Made by a program: the position numbers and the translations under genes
In this document: piece by piece, positions 17,154 through 26,028 of the stretch
How positions within the stretch are numbered: position 1 is the first letter of the stretch
Layout: the number at the start of each line of letters is the position of its first letter
The notes under the pieces: model-generated
The model's database searches: none
What the model saw: the letters and a program-made list of their open reading frames with translations, nothing else
Told to the model about the DNA's origin: nothing
NCBI RefSeq assembly: GCF_000813345.1
Contig: NZ_BBQF01000002.1
Location: 576,001-640,000, forward strand
Direction: 5' to 3'
Source of the DNA: Sulfurospirillum arsenophilum NBRC 109478
Lineage (GTDB): Bacteria; Campylobacterota; Campylobacteria; Campylobacterales; Sulfurospirillaceae
Length of the DNA stretch: 64,000 nt

Positions 17154-18078
17154 CGTACTCCTTTTGCGCCTCACTTAAAAGCGTTATACCTCCACCACTT
17201 TTAAACACATGCCCCTCTTTCGTTTTTTCCAAAAAGCGAATCATCACCGCACTATCCAGACTTTTCCCATCATAAATCCCAAAAATACCCGTAAAAAAGC
17301 CTCGTGAATAGCCTTCAATGCGCTCTATGATCTCCACACTACTGCGTTTTGGTGTTCCACTGATAGAGCCTGCTGGAAGAAGTGTTGCAATAATATCGCC
17401 GACATTTTCATGCCAATTTTCGTCTAATTTTCCCGTGATTTTTGAGCTTACTTGAAGAAGTTCTTTCGCTCCTGCTTGTATCTTTTCCACATAACGAAAC
17501 CGCTCAACACGCACTTCGCGAGAGACCATGGAGAGGTCATTGCGCAAAAGATCCACAACCATGACATGCTCAGCCTTCTCTTTTTCATCGTTTAAGATGA
17601 TATGTTCAGCATTGGGAATACTCGCATCAATCGTCCCTTTCATGGGATAAGTACTGATGTGATTGTCTGCAATTTGAACAAAACGCTCAGGAGAAAAACA
17701 GACAAATTTTTCGTGGTAGCAGAGTTTAAAAGGAGCATTAGCCGTGTAGAAAAGATTTTCTAAACTGCAAGAGAGGTTCACTCTGGTGGGAGCTGTAAGA
17801 TTGAGCAGATAGGTATTTCCCGCTTTTATCTCTTCGATCACTGCGTCAACTTGGGAAAGATAATGCTCTTTAAAAGGAGGCGTTTTCTGCCATGAAAATG
17901 CTTTACATGTAAAGTTTTTGAGGGCATTGTTTTGAGCTTCTAACTGATATAAAATACCATTGGGTAAAGCGTTGAGAGGGAAAGCCTCGAACTGTTTTGC
18001 AGCATAGTCAATGACAAAAAAGAAAGGCTCTCTTTCTCCACCCAAAAGATTGAGTTTGTGCGCAAACTCAATGTTCAA
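17116..18078 (-). CDS. pabB: Aminodeoxychorismate synthase component I
   Basis: Converts chorismate with ammonia or glutamine-derived amino groups to aminodeoxychorismate. The 320 residues are the catalytic chorismate-binding domain only, with PMKGT (the PIKGT motif), [11 protein letters not shown], the [15 protein letters not shown] block, and YDELCDKV near the end. The N-terminal subdomain is much reduced compared with E. coli PabB, a common compact form. Start TTG at 18078 overlaps the pyrB stop. The glutaminase partner PabA is not in this window. Confidence 0.92.
   Translation of the reverse strand: MNIEFAHKLNLLGGEREPFFFVIDYAAKQFEAFPLNALPNGILYQLEAQNNALKNFTCKAFSWQKTPPFKEHYLSQVDAVIEEIKAGNTYLLNLTAPTRVNLSCSLENLFYTANAPFKLCYHEKFVCFSPERFVQIADNHISTYPMKGTIDASIPNAEHIILNDEKEKAEHVMVVDLLRNDLSMVSREVRVERFRYVEKIQAGAKELLQVSSKITGKLDENWHENVGDIIATLLPAGSISGTPKRSSVEIIERIEGYSRGFFTGIFGIYDGKSLDSAVMIRFLEKTKEGHVFKSGGGITLLSEAQKEYDELCDKVYIPVF
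17902..17913. repeat. TTTACATGTAAA palindrome inside pabB
   Basis: Exact copy, read as Phe-Thr-Cys-Lys. Confidence 0.95.
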
Positions 18079-18940
18079 TCAGCTTCTCCAAAACCGCCAT
18101 TCTAACCGCCACACCATTTTTAACTTGCTCTAAAATTTTGGAGCGTGGATCTTTCATCATAAAATCATCGACATCGACATTGCGGTGTACGGGACCTGGG
18201 TGAAGAATGATGATGTCACGATCTCCCATGAGTTTTGAAGTGATGCAAAAATCGGTTCCATAATCTTTAAGTGATGCGTAAATCTGGTTTGCATGACGTT
18301 CCGTTTGGGCACGTAAACTCATAATGACATCAACCTCATCAATCACCTCTTCAATGCGGTGGTACACTCTAAGATCGGTTTGAGGAAGAAAATGCGGAGG
18401 CCCAACCAAAATAACTTCAACACCTACACGTGCTAAAAGTTCGATGTTGCTGTTCGCCACACGAGAATTTTTAATATCTCCCACAATTGCCACTTTCTTA
18501 CCTCTCACATCACCAAAATGACGTTTCATCGTAAAAAGATCTAAAAGCGCTTGGGTTGGGTGCGCATGAGCACCATCGCCTCCATTGACAATCGGGCAAT
18601 TGACATAGTTGGCTAAGATGTGAGGAACGCCAGAGCTTTTATGGCGAACAACAATAGCGTCTGGTCCCATGGCATCAAGGTTTGCTGCGGTGTCAAAAAG
18701 TGTTTCGCCTTTACTGGATGAGCTACGTGAGACATCAAGGCTCACAACCATCGCGCCCAAACGCTTTGCTGCAATTTCAAAACTACTTCGTGTTCTGGTT
18801 GAGTTTTCAAAAAAGATGGTGATGACCGTTTTGTTTTTCAAAATTTCTCGTGGTTTTTCATCTAAAAACTCTGTTGCTCGCTCAAGCAACTGCTCAATCT
18901 CTTCTAACGAAAAATCTCGTGTATTAATCAAATGGTTCAC
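18068..18940 (-). CDS. pyrB: Aspartate carbamoyltransferase catalytic subunit
   Basis: Second step of pyrimidine synthesis, carbamoyl phosphate plus aspartate. The 290 residues show the carbamoyl-phosphate motif [13 protein letters not shown], the HPTQALLDL segment and the C-terminal LHPGPVHRN block. A GTG at 18940 with AAGGAG six bases upstream decides the start. The frame back to 19012 has no such signal and overlaps the likely -10 (TATCAT, 18968-18973). First gene of pyrB-pabB-pabC-pepF-SspB-like. Confidence 0.95.
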   Translation of the reverse strand: MNHLINTRDFSLEEIEQLLERATEFLDEKPREILKNKTVITIFFENSTRTRSSFEIAAKRLGAMVVSLDVSRSSSSKGETLFDTAANLDAMGPDAIVVRHKSSGVPHILANYVNCPIVNGGDGAHAHPTQALLDLFTMKRHFGDVRGKKVAIVGDIKNSRVANSNIELLARVGVEVILVGPPHFLPQTDLRVYHRIEEVIDEVDVIMSLRAQTERHANQIYASLKDYGTDFCITSKLMGDRDIIILHPGPVHRNVDVDDFMMKDPRSKILEQVKNGVAVRMAVLEKLIEH

Positions 18941-19022
18941 GCACCGCTCCTTAATGATTTTGCAAAAATGATAACAAATTTTGACTGTAAGTTTCGTTAA
19001 CACTTTATTCAAATCCCTGTGC

Positions 19023-19028
19023 TACAAT
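19023..19028 (+). promoter_or_regulatory. -10 box upstream of glycine-zipper protein gene
   Basis: TACAAT in an extended -10 context (TGCTACAAT). The AAGGAG ribosome binding site and ATG at 19048 follow within 20 bases, so the leader would be very short. Confidence 0.5.
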
Positions 19029-19047
19029 TCGAAAAAAAGGAGATAAC

Positions 19048-19575
19048 ATGAAAAAAATCTTTTATGCGCCGCTTCTACTTTTGAGTTCTCTCCTCTATGC
19101 AGAGAGCTTCACGTTTCAAGAAGAAGTGCGTGTTGTTACCAGTAAACCAGAGTACCGTATGGTTACCACACGTACTCCTTTTCAAGAGTGCTGGGATGAA
19201 CAGCTCGAAACACACTATGCCCCAACCCCACAGCATAATGATGGTAGTGGTGTTGTAGGTGGCGTTATTGGCGGTGTTGCTGGTGGCGTTTTAGGACATC
19301 AAATTGGTGGAGGTAGTGGTAAAACTGCCGCAACAGTGGGTGGTGCCATTGTAGGAACATTGGTCGGAAAAAATTTGGCTGAACAAAATAGCTATGCACC
19401 ACCCCCTCCCCCAACCTACCGAACAGAGAGACGTTGTACAACGCGTTATGAGGAAAAGAGTGCTGAAAAATTTATGGGATACCGCAATACTGCTAACTAT
19501 AAAGGTCAGAGCATTGTCAAATACTCCGATCAACCTTTAGAGTTTATCCACATGAGTGTCACGGTAAGCTACTAA
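19048..19575 (+). CDS. Glycine-zipper 2TM domain protein, exported
   Basis: The 175-residue product has a signal peptide (LLLLSSLLYA then ES, probable cleavage after residue 18) without a lipobox. Its glycine-zipper segment, about residues 68-105, follows the pattern GVVGGVIGGVAGGVLGHQIG and then GKTAATVGGAIVGTLVG, as in the Rickettsia 17-kDa antigen family. Such proteins insert in or near the outer membrane. A proline run of six residues and paired cysteines follow. Its 3' end overlaps the convergent bioD by 39 bp. Cellular role unknown. Confidence 0.85.
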   Translation: MKKIFYAPLLLLSSLLYAESFTFQEEVRVVTSKPEYRMVTTRTPFQECWDEQLETHYAPTPQHNDGSGVVGGVIGGVAGGVLGHQIGGGSGKTAATVGGAIVGTLVGKNLAEQNSYAPPPPPTYRTERRCTTRYEEKSAEKFMGYRNTANYKGQSIVKYSDQPLEFIHMSVTVSY

Positions 19576-20211
19576 GCTCTCAAGAATTTCGTCCATATTT
19601 TCTTGTAACGAAAGCACTCTACCAAACAGCTTTTTGAAGAATGGTAGAGTGATTTTATCAAAAGAGTCACGATCCTCTCTAAAGTTAATACACCACTCAT
19701 AATCGTCCACACCAAGCGTATCAAGCAGATGAAGGTTCAGTAAAACATCATTGATGCATCCTAATTGATCGTGTCCAACAAGCAGTGTTTTAGCATGAAA
19801 GAGTCGAATAAAATCGTACATGTAAAGATCTTCTTCAATAGGCACTAAAAGCCCACCAGCCCCTTCAATGAGCACAATGTCACAAAGCGCTTCGATCTTT
19901 GCATAAGCACTCTCTAACAGCTCAAGGCTAATCTTTTTGCGCCCTTTAGCGACATAGGGAGCAGCAGGAAGTTCAAACTGATACGGAGTGATATCTCTCA
20001 TCTTCAAAACTTCAAGGGAAGGATTTAACCGTTTTGCGTTCTCAAAAAGAAGCGTAGCATCAAGGGGATGGGTGATAACCCCTGTTTCAATAGGTTTCAT
20101 CACACCCACTTTAAGTCCTTTTGCGCTGAGCGCTTCAAGAAGTTTGAGCGTGGTGTAGGTTTTGCCAACATCGGTATTGGTCGCGGTAATAAAAATCGGA
20201 GGGTATTTCAT
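19537..20211 (-). CDS. bioD: ATP-dependent dethiobiotin synthetase
   Basis: Closes the ureido ring in biotin synthesis. The 224 residues start with the P-loop TATNTDVGKTYTTLKLLEAL and contain MKPIETGV and the EGAGGLLVPI motif typical of BioD. It is alone here, convergent with the glycine-zipper gene, and its last 13 codons overlap that gene antisense. bioF lies 20 kb away in the window (39960-41051), so the biotin genes are scattered. Confidence 0.94.
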   Translation of the reverse strand: MKYPPIFITATNTDVGKTYTTLKLLEALSAKGLKVGVMKPIETGVITHPLDATLLFENAKRLNPSLEVLKMRDITPYQFELPAAPYVAKGRKKISLELLESAYAKIEALCDIVLIEGAGGLLVPIEEDLYMYDFIRLFHAKTLLVGHDQLGCINDVLLNLHLLDTLGVDDYEWCINFREDRDSFDKITLPFFKKLFGRVLSLQENMDEILESLVAYRDTHVDKL

Positions 20212-20284
20212 GGGAACTCTTTTTTGCGTTATTATAGCAAAAAAGGCTTAGAGACGGACGCTCTAAAAGCGCCCGTGAAGTCAT

Positions 20285-20707
20285 TTAGCCTATTAAATAA
20301 CGTGTCAAAAAAGCAAGTGATGCCGCTACAATATGCGGTGCTCCATACAAAAAAGTCGCAAAAACTTGCACCAAAATGCTTTTTTTAAGCTTCATTCCAA
20401 AAATAATGAGCGTTCCTATAAACGTTGTTGCAAAGATGTAAGAGAGCGCATGCATTAAGCCATAGCTTGGATCATGCTTCAAGCTTGCAAGGAAAAGTGT
20501 AATCACATACGCAGCGATGAAAAAGCCAATCATATTAGGGAGTGTTTCATAGCGTTGAAACTTCTCATAAAAATCCTCCACACTCGGTGTTGGCAAACCT
20601 AGAGACTCTTTAAGCTTTTTAGATGCAATGGCTCTTTTTTCAAAAAAGAGAAACGCAATCAAACTTAGGGTAACTCCAAGTGGAACAATTAAGAACAGTG
20701 CATCCAT
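20285..20707 (-). CDS. Small multi-pass membrane protein, unknown
   Basis: I do not recognise the family. The 140 residues contain about four hydrophobic segments (roughly 2-22, 60-80, 85-105 and 110-135), with a charged stretch around 25-55 between the first two. The ATG at 20707 has AAGGAG eight bases upstream, supporting real translation. It sits between bioD (73 bp away) and the AraC regulator, which is on the same strand upstream. Confidence 0.7.
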   Translation of the reverse strand: MDALFLIVPLGVTLSLIAFLFFEKRAIASKKLKESLGLPTPSVEDFYEKFQRYETLPNMIGFFIAAYVITLFLASLKHDPSYGLMHALSYIFATTFIGTLIIFGMKLKKSILVQVFATFLYGAPHIVAASLAFLTRYLIG

Positions 20708-20802
20708 AACAAACTCCTTCGTGACATTTTCGTGATACGAGATGATTGTAACTTTGGTTTGTTTGTTGGTTGCTTAAAAGGATTAATTAATGATAATTTA
20801 TG

Positions 20803-21666
20803 CTACTTAAATCGTACTGGTACACAAAAGTCCAAATCAAACGTCTCATCAGCATTGATAAAATGGTTTTGTCTGTACACGGCAAAGGATGGAAGTGACG
20901 CCTTTTCATACTCACTTTTGGGTAACCACTCATGGTAAATCACATCCATATACTTTCGAAGATCCCCATAAACACCTTGCAGTGAAAAAACAGCACAAAA
21001 CGTTTGAGGAATACGCATAACCCCTATTTCACCACTTCGGTAAAACTTCCTGACTGTGGGAAGCTCTAAACATGCCACGTAATGGCATTGTGAAGACTCT
21101 ACAAAGCGAGGATTACTGTGATGCAGACCTATCATGCTTTGGTGTTTAAAGTCTATTCCTTGACGCAATGCCCACTCTTGAAGCTTCAGCCACGCTGTCT
21201 TGATGCTACGATCATACCCTTTGTGCCTGACGTAGGCGACATCAAAACTTGGCATAGAACAGATCTTTACATGTAAAGGTTTATGGGCAAACGTATAGTC
21301 TCTGTTTTCATTGACTTGATCGACTTCACGCCATTTGGTTGGCGTTACACCAAAATTCTCTTTAAACGCTTGTGAGAAAGAGGCATTGGAGATAAAACCA
21401 ACTTCGTGCATGATATGCGTTATCGTAGCATCTGGATTAAACAGTAACAGATTGGCGGCGTGTTCAAGCTTAACACGCTTTATGTACGCATGCAAGCTCT
21501 CTCCTGTCGTCTCTTTAAATATACGGTTAAAATGAAAGGGTGACGTTGCCACTGACGTTGCGAGTTCGTCCACCAAAAAGTTCTTTCCAATATCGCCGTG
21601 GATATAAAAAAGCACTTCATTCACGCGCTCAATGTGATCATTTTTTGTCATTTGTTTCTGTTTCAT
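20803..21666 (-). CDS. AraC family regulator with GyrI-like ligand-binding domain
   Basis: Residues about 10-110 form two helix-turn-helices of the AraC type (HFNRIFKETTGES and the second near FSQAFKENFGVTPTKWR). The C-terminal about 150 residues are a GyrI-like/SOUL-type small-molecule domain, as in Rob-type regulators. The ATG at 21666 lies just 6 bases after a TATAAT (21673-21678 minus), so either the mRNA is leaderless or translation starts at ATG 21651. The divergent aminotransferase gene next door is a plausible target. Confidence 0.88.
   Translation of the reverse strand: MKQKQMTKNDHIERVNEVLFYIHGDIGKNFLVDELATSVATSPFHFNRIFKETTGESLHAYIKRVKLEHAANLLLFNPDATITHIMHEVGFISNASFSQAFKENFGVTPTKWREVDQVNENRDYTFAHKPLHVKICSMPSFDVAYVRHKGYDRSIKTAWLKLQEWALRQGIDFKHQSMIGLHHSNPRFVESSQCHYVACLELPTVRKFYRSGEIGVMRIPQTFCAVFSLQGVYGDLRKYMDVIYHEWLPKSEYEKASLPSFAVYRQNHFINADETFDLDFCVPVRFK
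21266..21277. repeat. TTTACATGTAAA palindrome inside the AraC regulator
   Basis: Exact copy, read as Leu-His-Val-Lys at the start of the GyrI-like domain. Confidence 0.95.
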
Positions 21667-21672
21667 AGAAAA

Positions 21673-21678
21673 ATTATA
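21673..21678 (-). promoter_or_regulatory. -10 box of the AraC regulator gene
   Basis: TATAAT only 6 bases before ATG 21666, which makes a leaderless transcript likely if this box is used. Confidence 0.5.
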
Positions 21679-21734
21679 GCACAAATGGACAAAACTAATC
21701 CCTCGTTTTGTGTGGTACACCCAATCCATCCTTG

Positions 21735-21740
21735 CTATAA
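21735..21740 (+). promoter_or_regulatory. -10 box of the aminotransferase gene
   Basis: TATAAT in the sequence TTGCTATAATACG, 28 bases upstream of ATG 21769. A ribosome binding site resembling AGAGG precedes the ATG. Back to back with the AraC promoter. Confidence 0.6.
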
Positions 21741-21768
21741 TACGATACATTTTTTATAAAGGCAGAGG

Positions 21769-22932
21769 ATGCAAACTAAATTTGCAAAGCGTGTTACCAC
21801 GGCATCACGCTCATTTACACGAACTATCTTAGACTTAACAGCACAAAGCTCCATCATCTCGTTTGCAGGCGGACTTCCCGATGCTGCCCTTTTTCCAAGA
21901 GCAAACATTGAAAAACATGCAAAGAGACTCTTTGAAATGGGTGATAACCGTTTATTTCAATACAGCAACGCGTCAGGTGTTGAAGCACTCAAAGTAGAAA
22001 TCGCTAAAAAATATGTAGGCACCACTTCAGCGGAAATCATGCTGACCAACGGTTCGCAACAAGGACTTGACTTGGTCTGCAAAACCTTTTTGGACGAGAA
22101 AGATTGCATCATCGTGGAAGATCCAAGCTACCTTGCAGCCCTTGGTCTGTTTCATATGTACAATGCGACCATTAAAGCCGTACCGCTTAGTTCACAAGGC
22201 GTTGATACGAAAGTGCTGGAAACCTTATTTAGAGATCATTCGCCCAAGTTTTTTTATACCATTCCTATTTTTCAAAACCCAACTGGCTACTCCTATACAC
22301 TCGAAAATCGTCAAAAAGTGGTTCGTTTGGCAAAGAAGTATAATGTCATTTTACTCGAAGATAGCCCTTATGAAGCACTTCGTTACGATGGTGTTCAAAC
22401 CACAGCCTTTGCTGATTTGCTCCCAGAGCTTACCATTGCGCTTGGAACATTTTCAAAAACACTCGCCCCTGATTTTCGCATCGGCTGGATGAAAGCCCCT
22501 AAAGAGATTATCAGTGCGCTCACACTTTCTAAAGAGAGTACGGATCTGCAAAACTCAAAGTTTTTCCAACATGTTTGTGCAGCAATGATGCAAAATGGCG
22601 AGTTGCAAGAACATACCAAAACTTTGATCGAATACTATCGTCCAAAGCGCGATGCGATGGTCAAAGCATTGCAAGAGCTTTTTGGCGACAGCATTGAGTT
22701 TGTTGTCCCTGAGGGCGGTATGTTTATTTGGGTTAATTTTAAAAAGTGTGATGATAGCATGAAGCTTTTTGATGTCGCCATCAAAAAAGGGGTTGCGTTT
22801 GTTCCGGGAAGTGTTTTCTTTGCCGATAAACGCGTCAGCTCTTATGGACGACTTAACTACACAAACTCAAGCCTTGAGCAGATTGAAGAGGGTGTTAAAA
22901 AACTTCACGAAGCCTATGCAGAGCTAAGTTAA
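21769..22932 (+). CDS. PLP-dependent aminotransferase (fold type I, 2-aminoadipate/LysN-like)
   Basis: The 387 residues are a class I/II aminotransferase: SFAGGLPD near the start, IFQNPTGYSY in the middle, and the PLP lysine in GTFSKTLAPDFRIGWM. The overall pattern is that of the MocR/2-aminoadipate aminotransferase group. The natural amino acid is not readable. It is transcribed divergently from an AraC-GyrI regulator, which may control it. Its 3' end overlaps the convergent DUF89 gene by 4 bp. Confidence 0.9.
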   Translation: MQTKFAKRVTTASRSFTRTILDLTAQSSIISFAGGLPDAALFPRANIEKHAKRLFEMGDNRLFQYSNASGVEALKVEIAKKYVGTTSAEIMLTNGSQQGLDLVCKTFLDEKDCIIVEDPSYLAALGLFHMYNATIKAVPLSSQGVDTKVLETLFRDHSPKFFYTIPIFQNPTGYSYTLENRQKVVRLAKKYNVILLEDSPYEALRYDGVQTTAFADLLPELTIALGTFSKTLAPDFRIGWMKAPKEIISALTLSKESTDLQNSKFFQHVCAAMMQNGELQEHTKTLIEYYRPKRDAMVKALQELFGDSIEFVVPEGGMFIWVNFKKCDDSMKLFDVAIKKGVAFVPGSVFFADKRVSSYGRLNYTNSSLEQIEEGVKKLHEAYAELS

Positions 22933-23789
22933 AGTCCCCGTTTACAGATAATATTGCCAAGCTGTGCTCCCACAGCTTTGGCTACCACATTGCACTTCAC
23001 TTTAAAGAGAAAGAAAATAGGTAGCCCTTTGGTTTCACCCAAACACTCATAATTTCCCATCCCTTTGGCGATGATGCACTCTGCTTTTTCAAAAATAGCA
23101 CGTGCATTTTCGTTCATGAATTCCATAGCAAGACCAGGTGTTGGCACGCCACTATCAACAATTATTGCTACTTCATCCATCCTTGAAGCTAATGCGTCTT
23201 TACATGTAAGATCATTAATAATAGGACGACCACGTACAAAATAATAAACTTCAATGTTTGGATAGAGCTCTTTAATAGTTTGAATATAGAGCTTATCAAA
23301 AATTTCTTCACCTGCATTATCCGCCAAATAAACCAATGTTTGAGTATGTGCTAATTGCTTCTCAAGCGCTTTAAAATCATCAATCGCAAAAGGAGTATGG
23401 TAAATCTTCTCTAGCTCTTCTTCGAGGTCATACAACATCACAGCGGCCAGATCAATTACATTGCCCGCCACAGCTGTTTTGGTCGCTTCAAAGAGTTTAT
23501 TCTGAGCATTTTGAATTTTGCTTTTGCAGAAAGGAAGAAAAGCTTTCGCTTTTTGCGATGAAGCTGTTTTAAACTCAGCGTAAAGATCATCGACATTTAA
23601 AAGCTCTGCCATAGCTTCATACAAAGGTGCGGCATTGTGAGGAGGTGTTTGGTTCATATCAAATGCTTTAATGTGCTGATGTGCTAAGAGATCAATCGCA
23701 TGAGCTTGTTCAGTATTTACATGTAAAAGTTCACAAACGCGTTTGGTTTGGTCATAAATACAAGTTAAACAGTGTTCGTGTAGTTTCAT
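22929..23789 (-). CDS. DUF89/ARMT1-like damage-control phosphatase family protein
   Basis: Metal-dependent phosphatase family thought to hydrolyse damaged or excess sugar phosphates and related metabolites. The exact substrate is unknown. The 286 residues contain the family motifs: a CxxC near the N-terminus (CLTC), GNVIDLA, LADNAGEEIFD (metal-binding Asp-Asn), DSGVPTPG and KGMGNYE. Lies 78 bp downstream of rplS on the same strand and may be read through from that operon. Confidence 0.85.
   Translation of the reverse strand: MKLHEHCLTCIYDQTKRVCELLHVNTEQAHAIDLLAHQHIKAFDMNQTPPHNAAPLYEAMAELLNVDDLYAEFKTASSQKAKAFLPFCKSKIQNAQNKLFEATKTAVAGNVIDLAAVMLYDLEEELEKIYHTPFAIDDFKALEKQLAHTQTLVYLADNAGEEIFDKLYIQTIKELYPNIEVYYFVRGRPIINDLTCKDALASRMDEVAIIVDSGVPTPGLAMEFMNENARAIFEKAECIIAKGMGNYECLGETKGLPIFFLFKVKCNVVAKAVGAQLGNIICKRGL
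23716..23727. repeat. TTTACATGTAAA palindrome inside the DUF89 gene
   Basis: Exact copy, read as Leu-His-Val-Asn. A one-mismatch copy (TTTACATGTAAG) lies at 23199-23210 in the same gene, read as Leu-Thr-Cys-Lys. Confidence 0.95.
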
Positions 23790-23867
23790 GAGGTTCTTTT
23801 AAAATGTTTTGGAAGAGGAGAAAAGCGGAAAGGCAGTAACACGATCGATGCTACTGCCCAAAAAGTA

Positions 23868-24224
23868 TTATTTTCTAAGTTCTCTAATTTTTGCAGCTTT
23901 ACCACGTCTATCTCTAAGATAGAAGAGTTTTGCACGACGTACAACACCACGTCTAAGAACAACGATCTCATCAATGCTGTCAGAATAGATTGGGAAGATT
24001 CTCTCTACACCAACACTGTTTGCACCGATTTTTCTTACCATAAAGGTTTCGCCTGTGCCCGTACCACGTCTTGCAATACAGATACCCTCAAAATTTTGAA
24101 CACGTTGTTTATCGCCTTCAACAATTTTTACAGCAACTCTAAGTGTGTCACCTGCTCTAAAAGCTGGAACATTTTTCTCAGCAATTTGTCCTGCTTCAAA
24201 AGCTTCAATAAATTTATTTCTCAT
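23868..24224 (-). CDS. rplS: 50S ribosomal protein L19
   Basis: Large-subunit protein at the interface with the 30S subunit. The 118 residues include the family signature [21 protein letters not shown] and the C-terminal RRGKVRRAKLYYLR-like segment. The ATG at 24224 is chosen over the TTG one codon upstream because AAGGA precedes it at normal spacing. Last ribosomal gene of ffh-rpsP-khpA-rimM-trmD-rplS. Confidence 0.97.
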   Translation of the reverse strand: MRNKFIEAFEAGQIAEKNVPAFRAGDTLRVAVKIVEGDKQRVQNFEGICIARRGTGTGETFMVRKIGANSVGVERIFPIYSDSIDEIVVLRRGVVRRAKLFYLRDRRGKAAKIRELRK

Positions 24225-24249
24225 CAATTATCCTTTTTGTTCATTCATT

Positions 24250-24942
24250 CTAATGCTTCACGCTAAAGCGAGAAAACAGATCTGGTCTGAAATATTGTGT
24301 CTTAGATTCAGACATTTTATTTTTTAAGCTTGTGATTTTAGCGTGGTTTCCCTTTAAAAACTCTGAGGGCACGGATTTATTTTCGTAAACTGGCGGCTTT
24401 GAGAAACACGGTGCCTCTAAAAGTGGGCTCTCAAAACTCTCCATACTTAAAGAGTCCTCGTTTCCAAGAACACCTTTAATGTTACGACTAATCGCATCAC
24501 TCATCACAAGACTCGGAAGTTCGCCACCCGTTAAAACATAATCACCTATGCAAAAAAGCTCATCGGCAAATGTTTCGATAACTCTCTCATCAATTCCCTC
24601 ATAACGACCACTTACAAAAACCACATGTTTCTTGAGAGCCAAACGTTTGGCATCATTTTGCGTAAACAGTTTTCCAGACGGTGTCGGGAAAATGATATAC
24701 GCCTCAGGAGATTCTTGTTTGATCTGACGCAAAAGATCAAATAAGGGTTGAGGAAAAAGTACAAGCCCTGCTCCGCCACTGGCTTGGTAGTCATCCACTT
24801 TACCATGTTTGTTGTTTGTATAATCACGAGGATTAGAAAAATCAACACTCAAAAGCTCTTTTGCAATGGCACGTTTCAAGATTGAGTCTTCAAAATAAGA
24901 AGCAATCAAGTTTTCAAAAAGCGTTACATAGGTAAAACGCAT
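24250..24942 (-). CDS. trmD: tRNA (guanine-N1-)-methyltransferase
   Basis: SPOUT-class, SAM-dependent enzyme making m1G37 in tRNAs with G36-G37, which prevents frameshifts. The 230 residues carry the TrmD knot motifs SGRYEGIDERV and CIGDYVLTGGELP and the DAISR segment. It shares a base with rimM, as in many bacteria. A likely substrate in this window is the tRNA-Arg at 57687, which has G36-G37. Confidence 0.97.
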   Translation of the reverse strand: MRFTYVTLFENLIASYFEDSILKRAIAKELLSVDFSNPRDYTNNKHGKVDDYQASGGAGLVLFPQPLFDLLRQIKQESPEAYIIFPTPSGKLFTQNDAKRLALKKHVVFVSGRYEGIDERVIETFADELFCIGDYVLTGGELPSLVMSDAISRNIKGVLGNEDSLSMESFESPLLEAPCFSKPPVYENKSVPSEFLKGNHAKITSLKNKMSESKTQYFRPDLFSRFSVKH

Positions 24943-25481
24943 TAGGAGTTCTCCAGAATTCCTAAACCGTCTTTGCTTAGTACCTCTTTTTTTGTCTTAT
25001 CAAACATCACAATATAACGATCAATGTACGGCAAATAAAAAGATTTTGCAAACCCTTTTTTCACCAATACCTCATCAGTTTTAATAACCAAATAGTCCGT
25101 AACGGCAATACGTTCTATCTCATCTACAACACCCAAAAGTGTTCCATCTTCATCCATAACACGTGCGTCAATTAAATCAAACCAAAAGAATTCACCCTCT
25201 TTAAGAGCACATTCATTGATTGAATTTTCCTGTGTTGTGAGTAAAAAAGTATTCACAAGCTTTGCAGCTGCTTCTCTACTTTGATACCCAACAAAAGAGA
25301 TAAGCCCACGTGCTTGATTAAACGAAAAGACTTCCAGTTCTTCACCTTTTTGGGTTTTAAACGTTTTGCCTTTTTTAAACTGTTCGGGGAAATCACATTG
25401 AAGGTGAAGTTTTAACTCACCTTTTAAGCCCACGAGTCGCCCGATTTGAGCGACTTCAATGAGAGAAGATTGATTATTCAT
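24942..25481 (-). CDS. rimM: Ribosome maturation factor RimM
   Basis: Assists assembly of the 30S head, binding S19. The 179 residues have the N-terminal IGRLVGLKGELKLHL block and a C-terminal PRC-barrel (FFWFDLIDARVMDEDGTLLG...LPYIDRYI). Its start overlaps khpA by 8 bp and its stop overlaps trmD by one base. A usual gene order. Confidence 0.95.
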   Translation of the reverse strand: MNNQSSLIEVAQIGRLVGLKGELKLHLQCDFPEQFKKGKTFKTQKGEELEVFSFNQARGLISFVGYQSREAAAKLVNTFLLTTQENSINECALKEGEFFWFDLIDARVMDEDGTLLGVVDEIERIAVTDYLVIKTDEVLVKKGFAKSFYLPYIDRYIVMFDKTKKEVLSKDGLGILENS

Positions 25482-25719
25482 CGTTAGCTTTGACAGTCAC
25501 TCTGTAAGATATGCCGTCTTTGGCTTTACATCCAGAGATAAGCGTCTTGAGTGAATTGATCATTTTGCCATCTTTACCAATCAACTTACCGGTATCAATT
25601 TTATCTGCATAGATGACAACTTCGCAAAATGTTCCATCAACATCGCTTCGCTCAACGCGTACACCTGCTGGATTGTCTACCAAAAGTTTGGCAAACTCTT
25701 CGAGAAATTTGTCAATCAT
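25474..25719 (-). CDS. khpA: KH domain RNA-binding protein KhpA
   Basis: Small KH-domain protein (81 residues) of the YlqC/KhpA family, always found between rpsP and rimM. It binds RNAs with KhpB in Gram-positives. The KH loop GxxG is visible as GKDG in GKLIGKDGKMINSLKTL. Start ATG 25719 is 2 bp after the rpsP stop. Confidence 0.93.
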   Translation of the reverse strand: MIDKFLEEFAKLLVDNPAGVRVERSDVDGTFCEVVIYADKIDTGKLIGKDGKMINSLKTLISGCKAKDGISYRVTVKANDE

Positions 25720-25721
25720 GA

Positions 25722-25952
25722 TTATTTACCTGTGATTTTAGCAACCCTGTCACTCATCTTAGCGCCAACACTTTTCCAGTACGCAAGTCTCTCAGCATCA
25801 AATTTGATTGTTTGAGGATTGCTCAGTGGGTTATAATAACCGATAGTCTCGATTGATCCACCATCACGTTTTTTTCTGCTGTCTGTTACGACGATTCTGT
25901 AAAAAGGTGCTTTATTTCTACCCATTCTTGTTAATCTTACAACTGTTGCCAT
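25722..25952 (-). CDS. rpsP: 30S ribosomal protein S16
   Basis: Small-subunit assembly protein. The 76 residues start with the family pattern [19 protein letters not shown] and contain the [18 protein letters not shown] motif. AAGGAG lies upstream of ATG 25952. A long imperfect hairpin (25978-26022) separates it from ffh. Confidence 0.97.
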   Translation of the reverse strand: MATVVRLTRMGRNKAPFYRIVVTDSRKKRDGGSIETIGYYNPLSNPQTIKFDAERLAYWKSVGAKMSDRVAKITGK

Positions 25953-25977
25953 TTTTATGGTCTCCTTAAATTTTTTT

Positions 25978-26022
25978 ACGACTTAGATTTACATGTAAAG
26001 CTTACATGTAGATATAAATCGT
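25978..26022 (-). promoter_or_regulatory. Long imperfect hairpin between ffh and rpsP built on two palindromes
   Basis: Arms of 21 nt (25978-25998 and 26002-26022) are complementary with three mismatches around a 3-nt loop. They contain an exact TTTACATGTAAA and a second, degenerate copy (CTTACATGTAGA). On the transcribed strand no T-run follows, so it looks like an intra-operon processing or attenuation site rather than an intrinsic terminator. Confidence 0.6.
25988..25999. repeat. TTTACATGTAAA palindrome, intergenic copy
   Basis: Exact copy in the ffh-rpsP gap, with a two-mismatch copy at 26001-26012. Confidence 0.95.
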
Positions 26023-26028
26023 CACACC

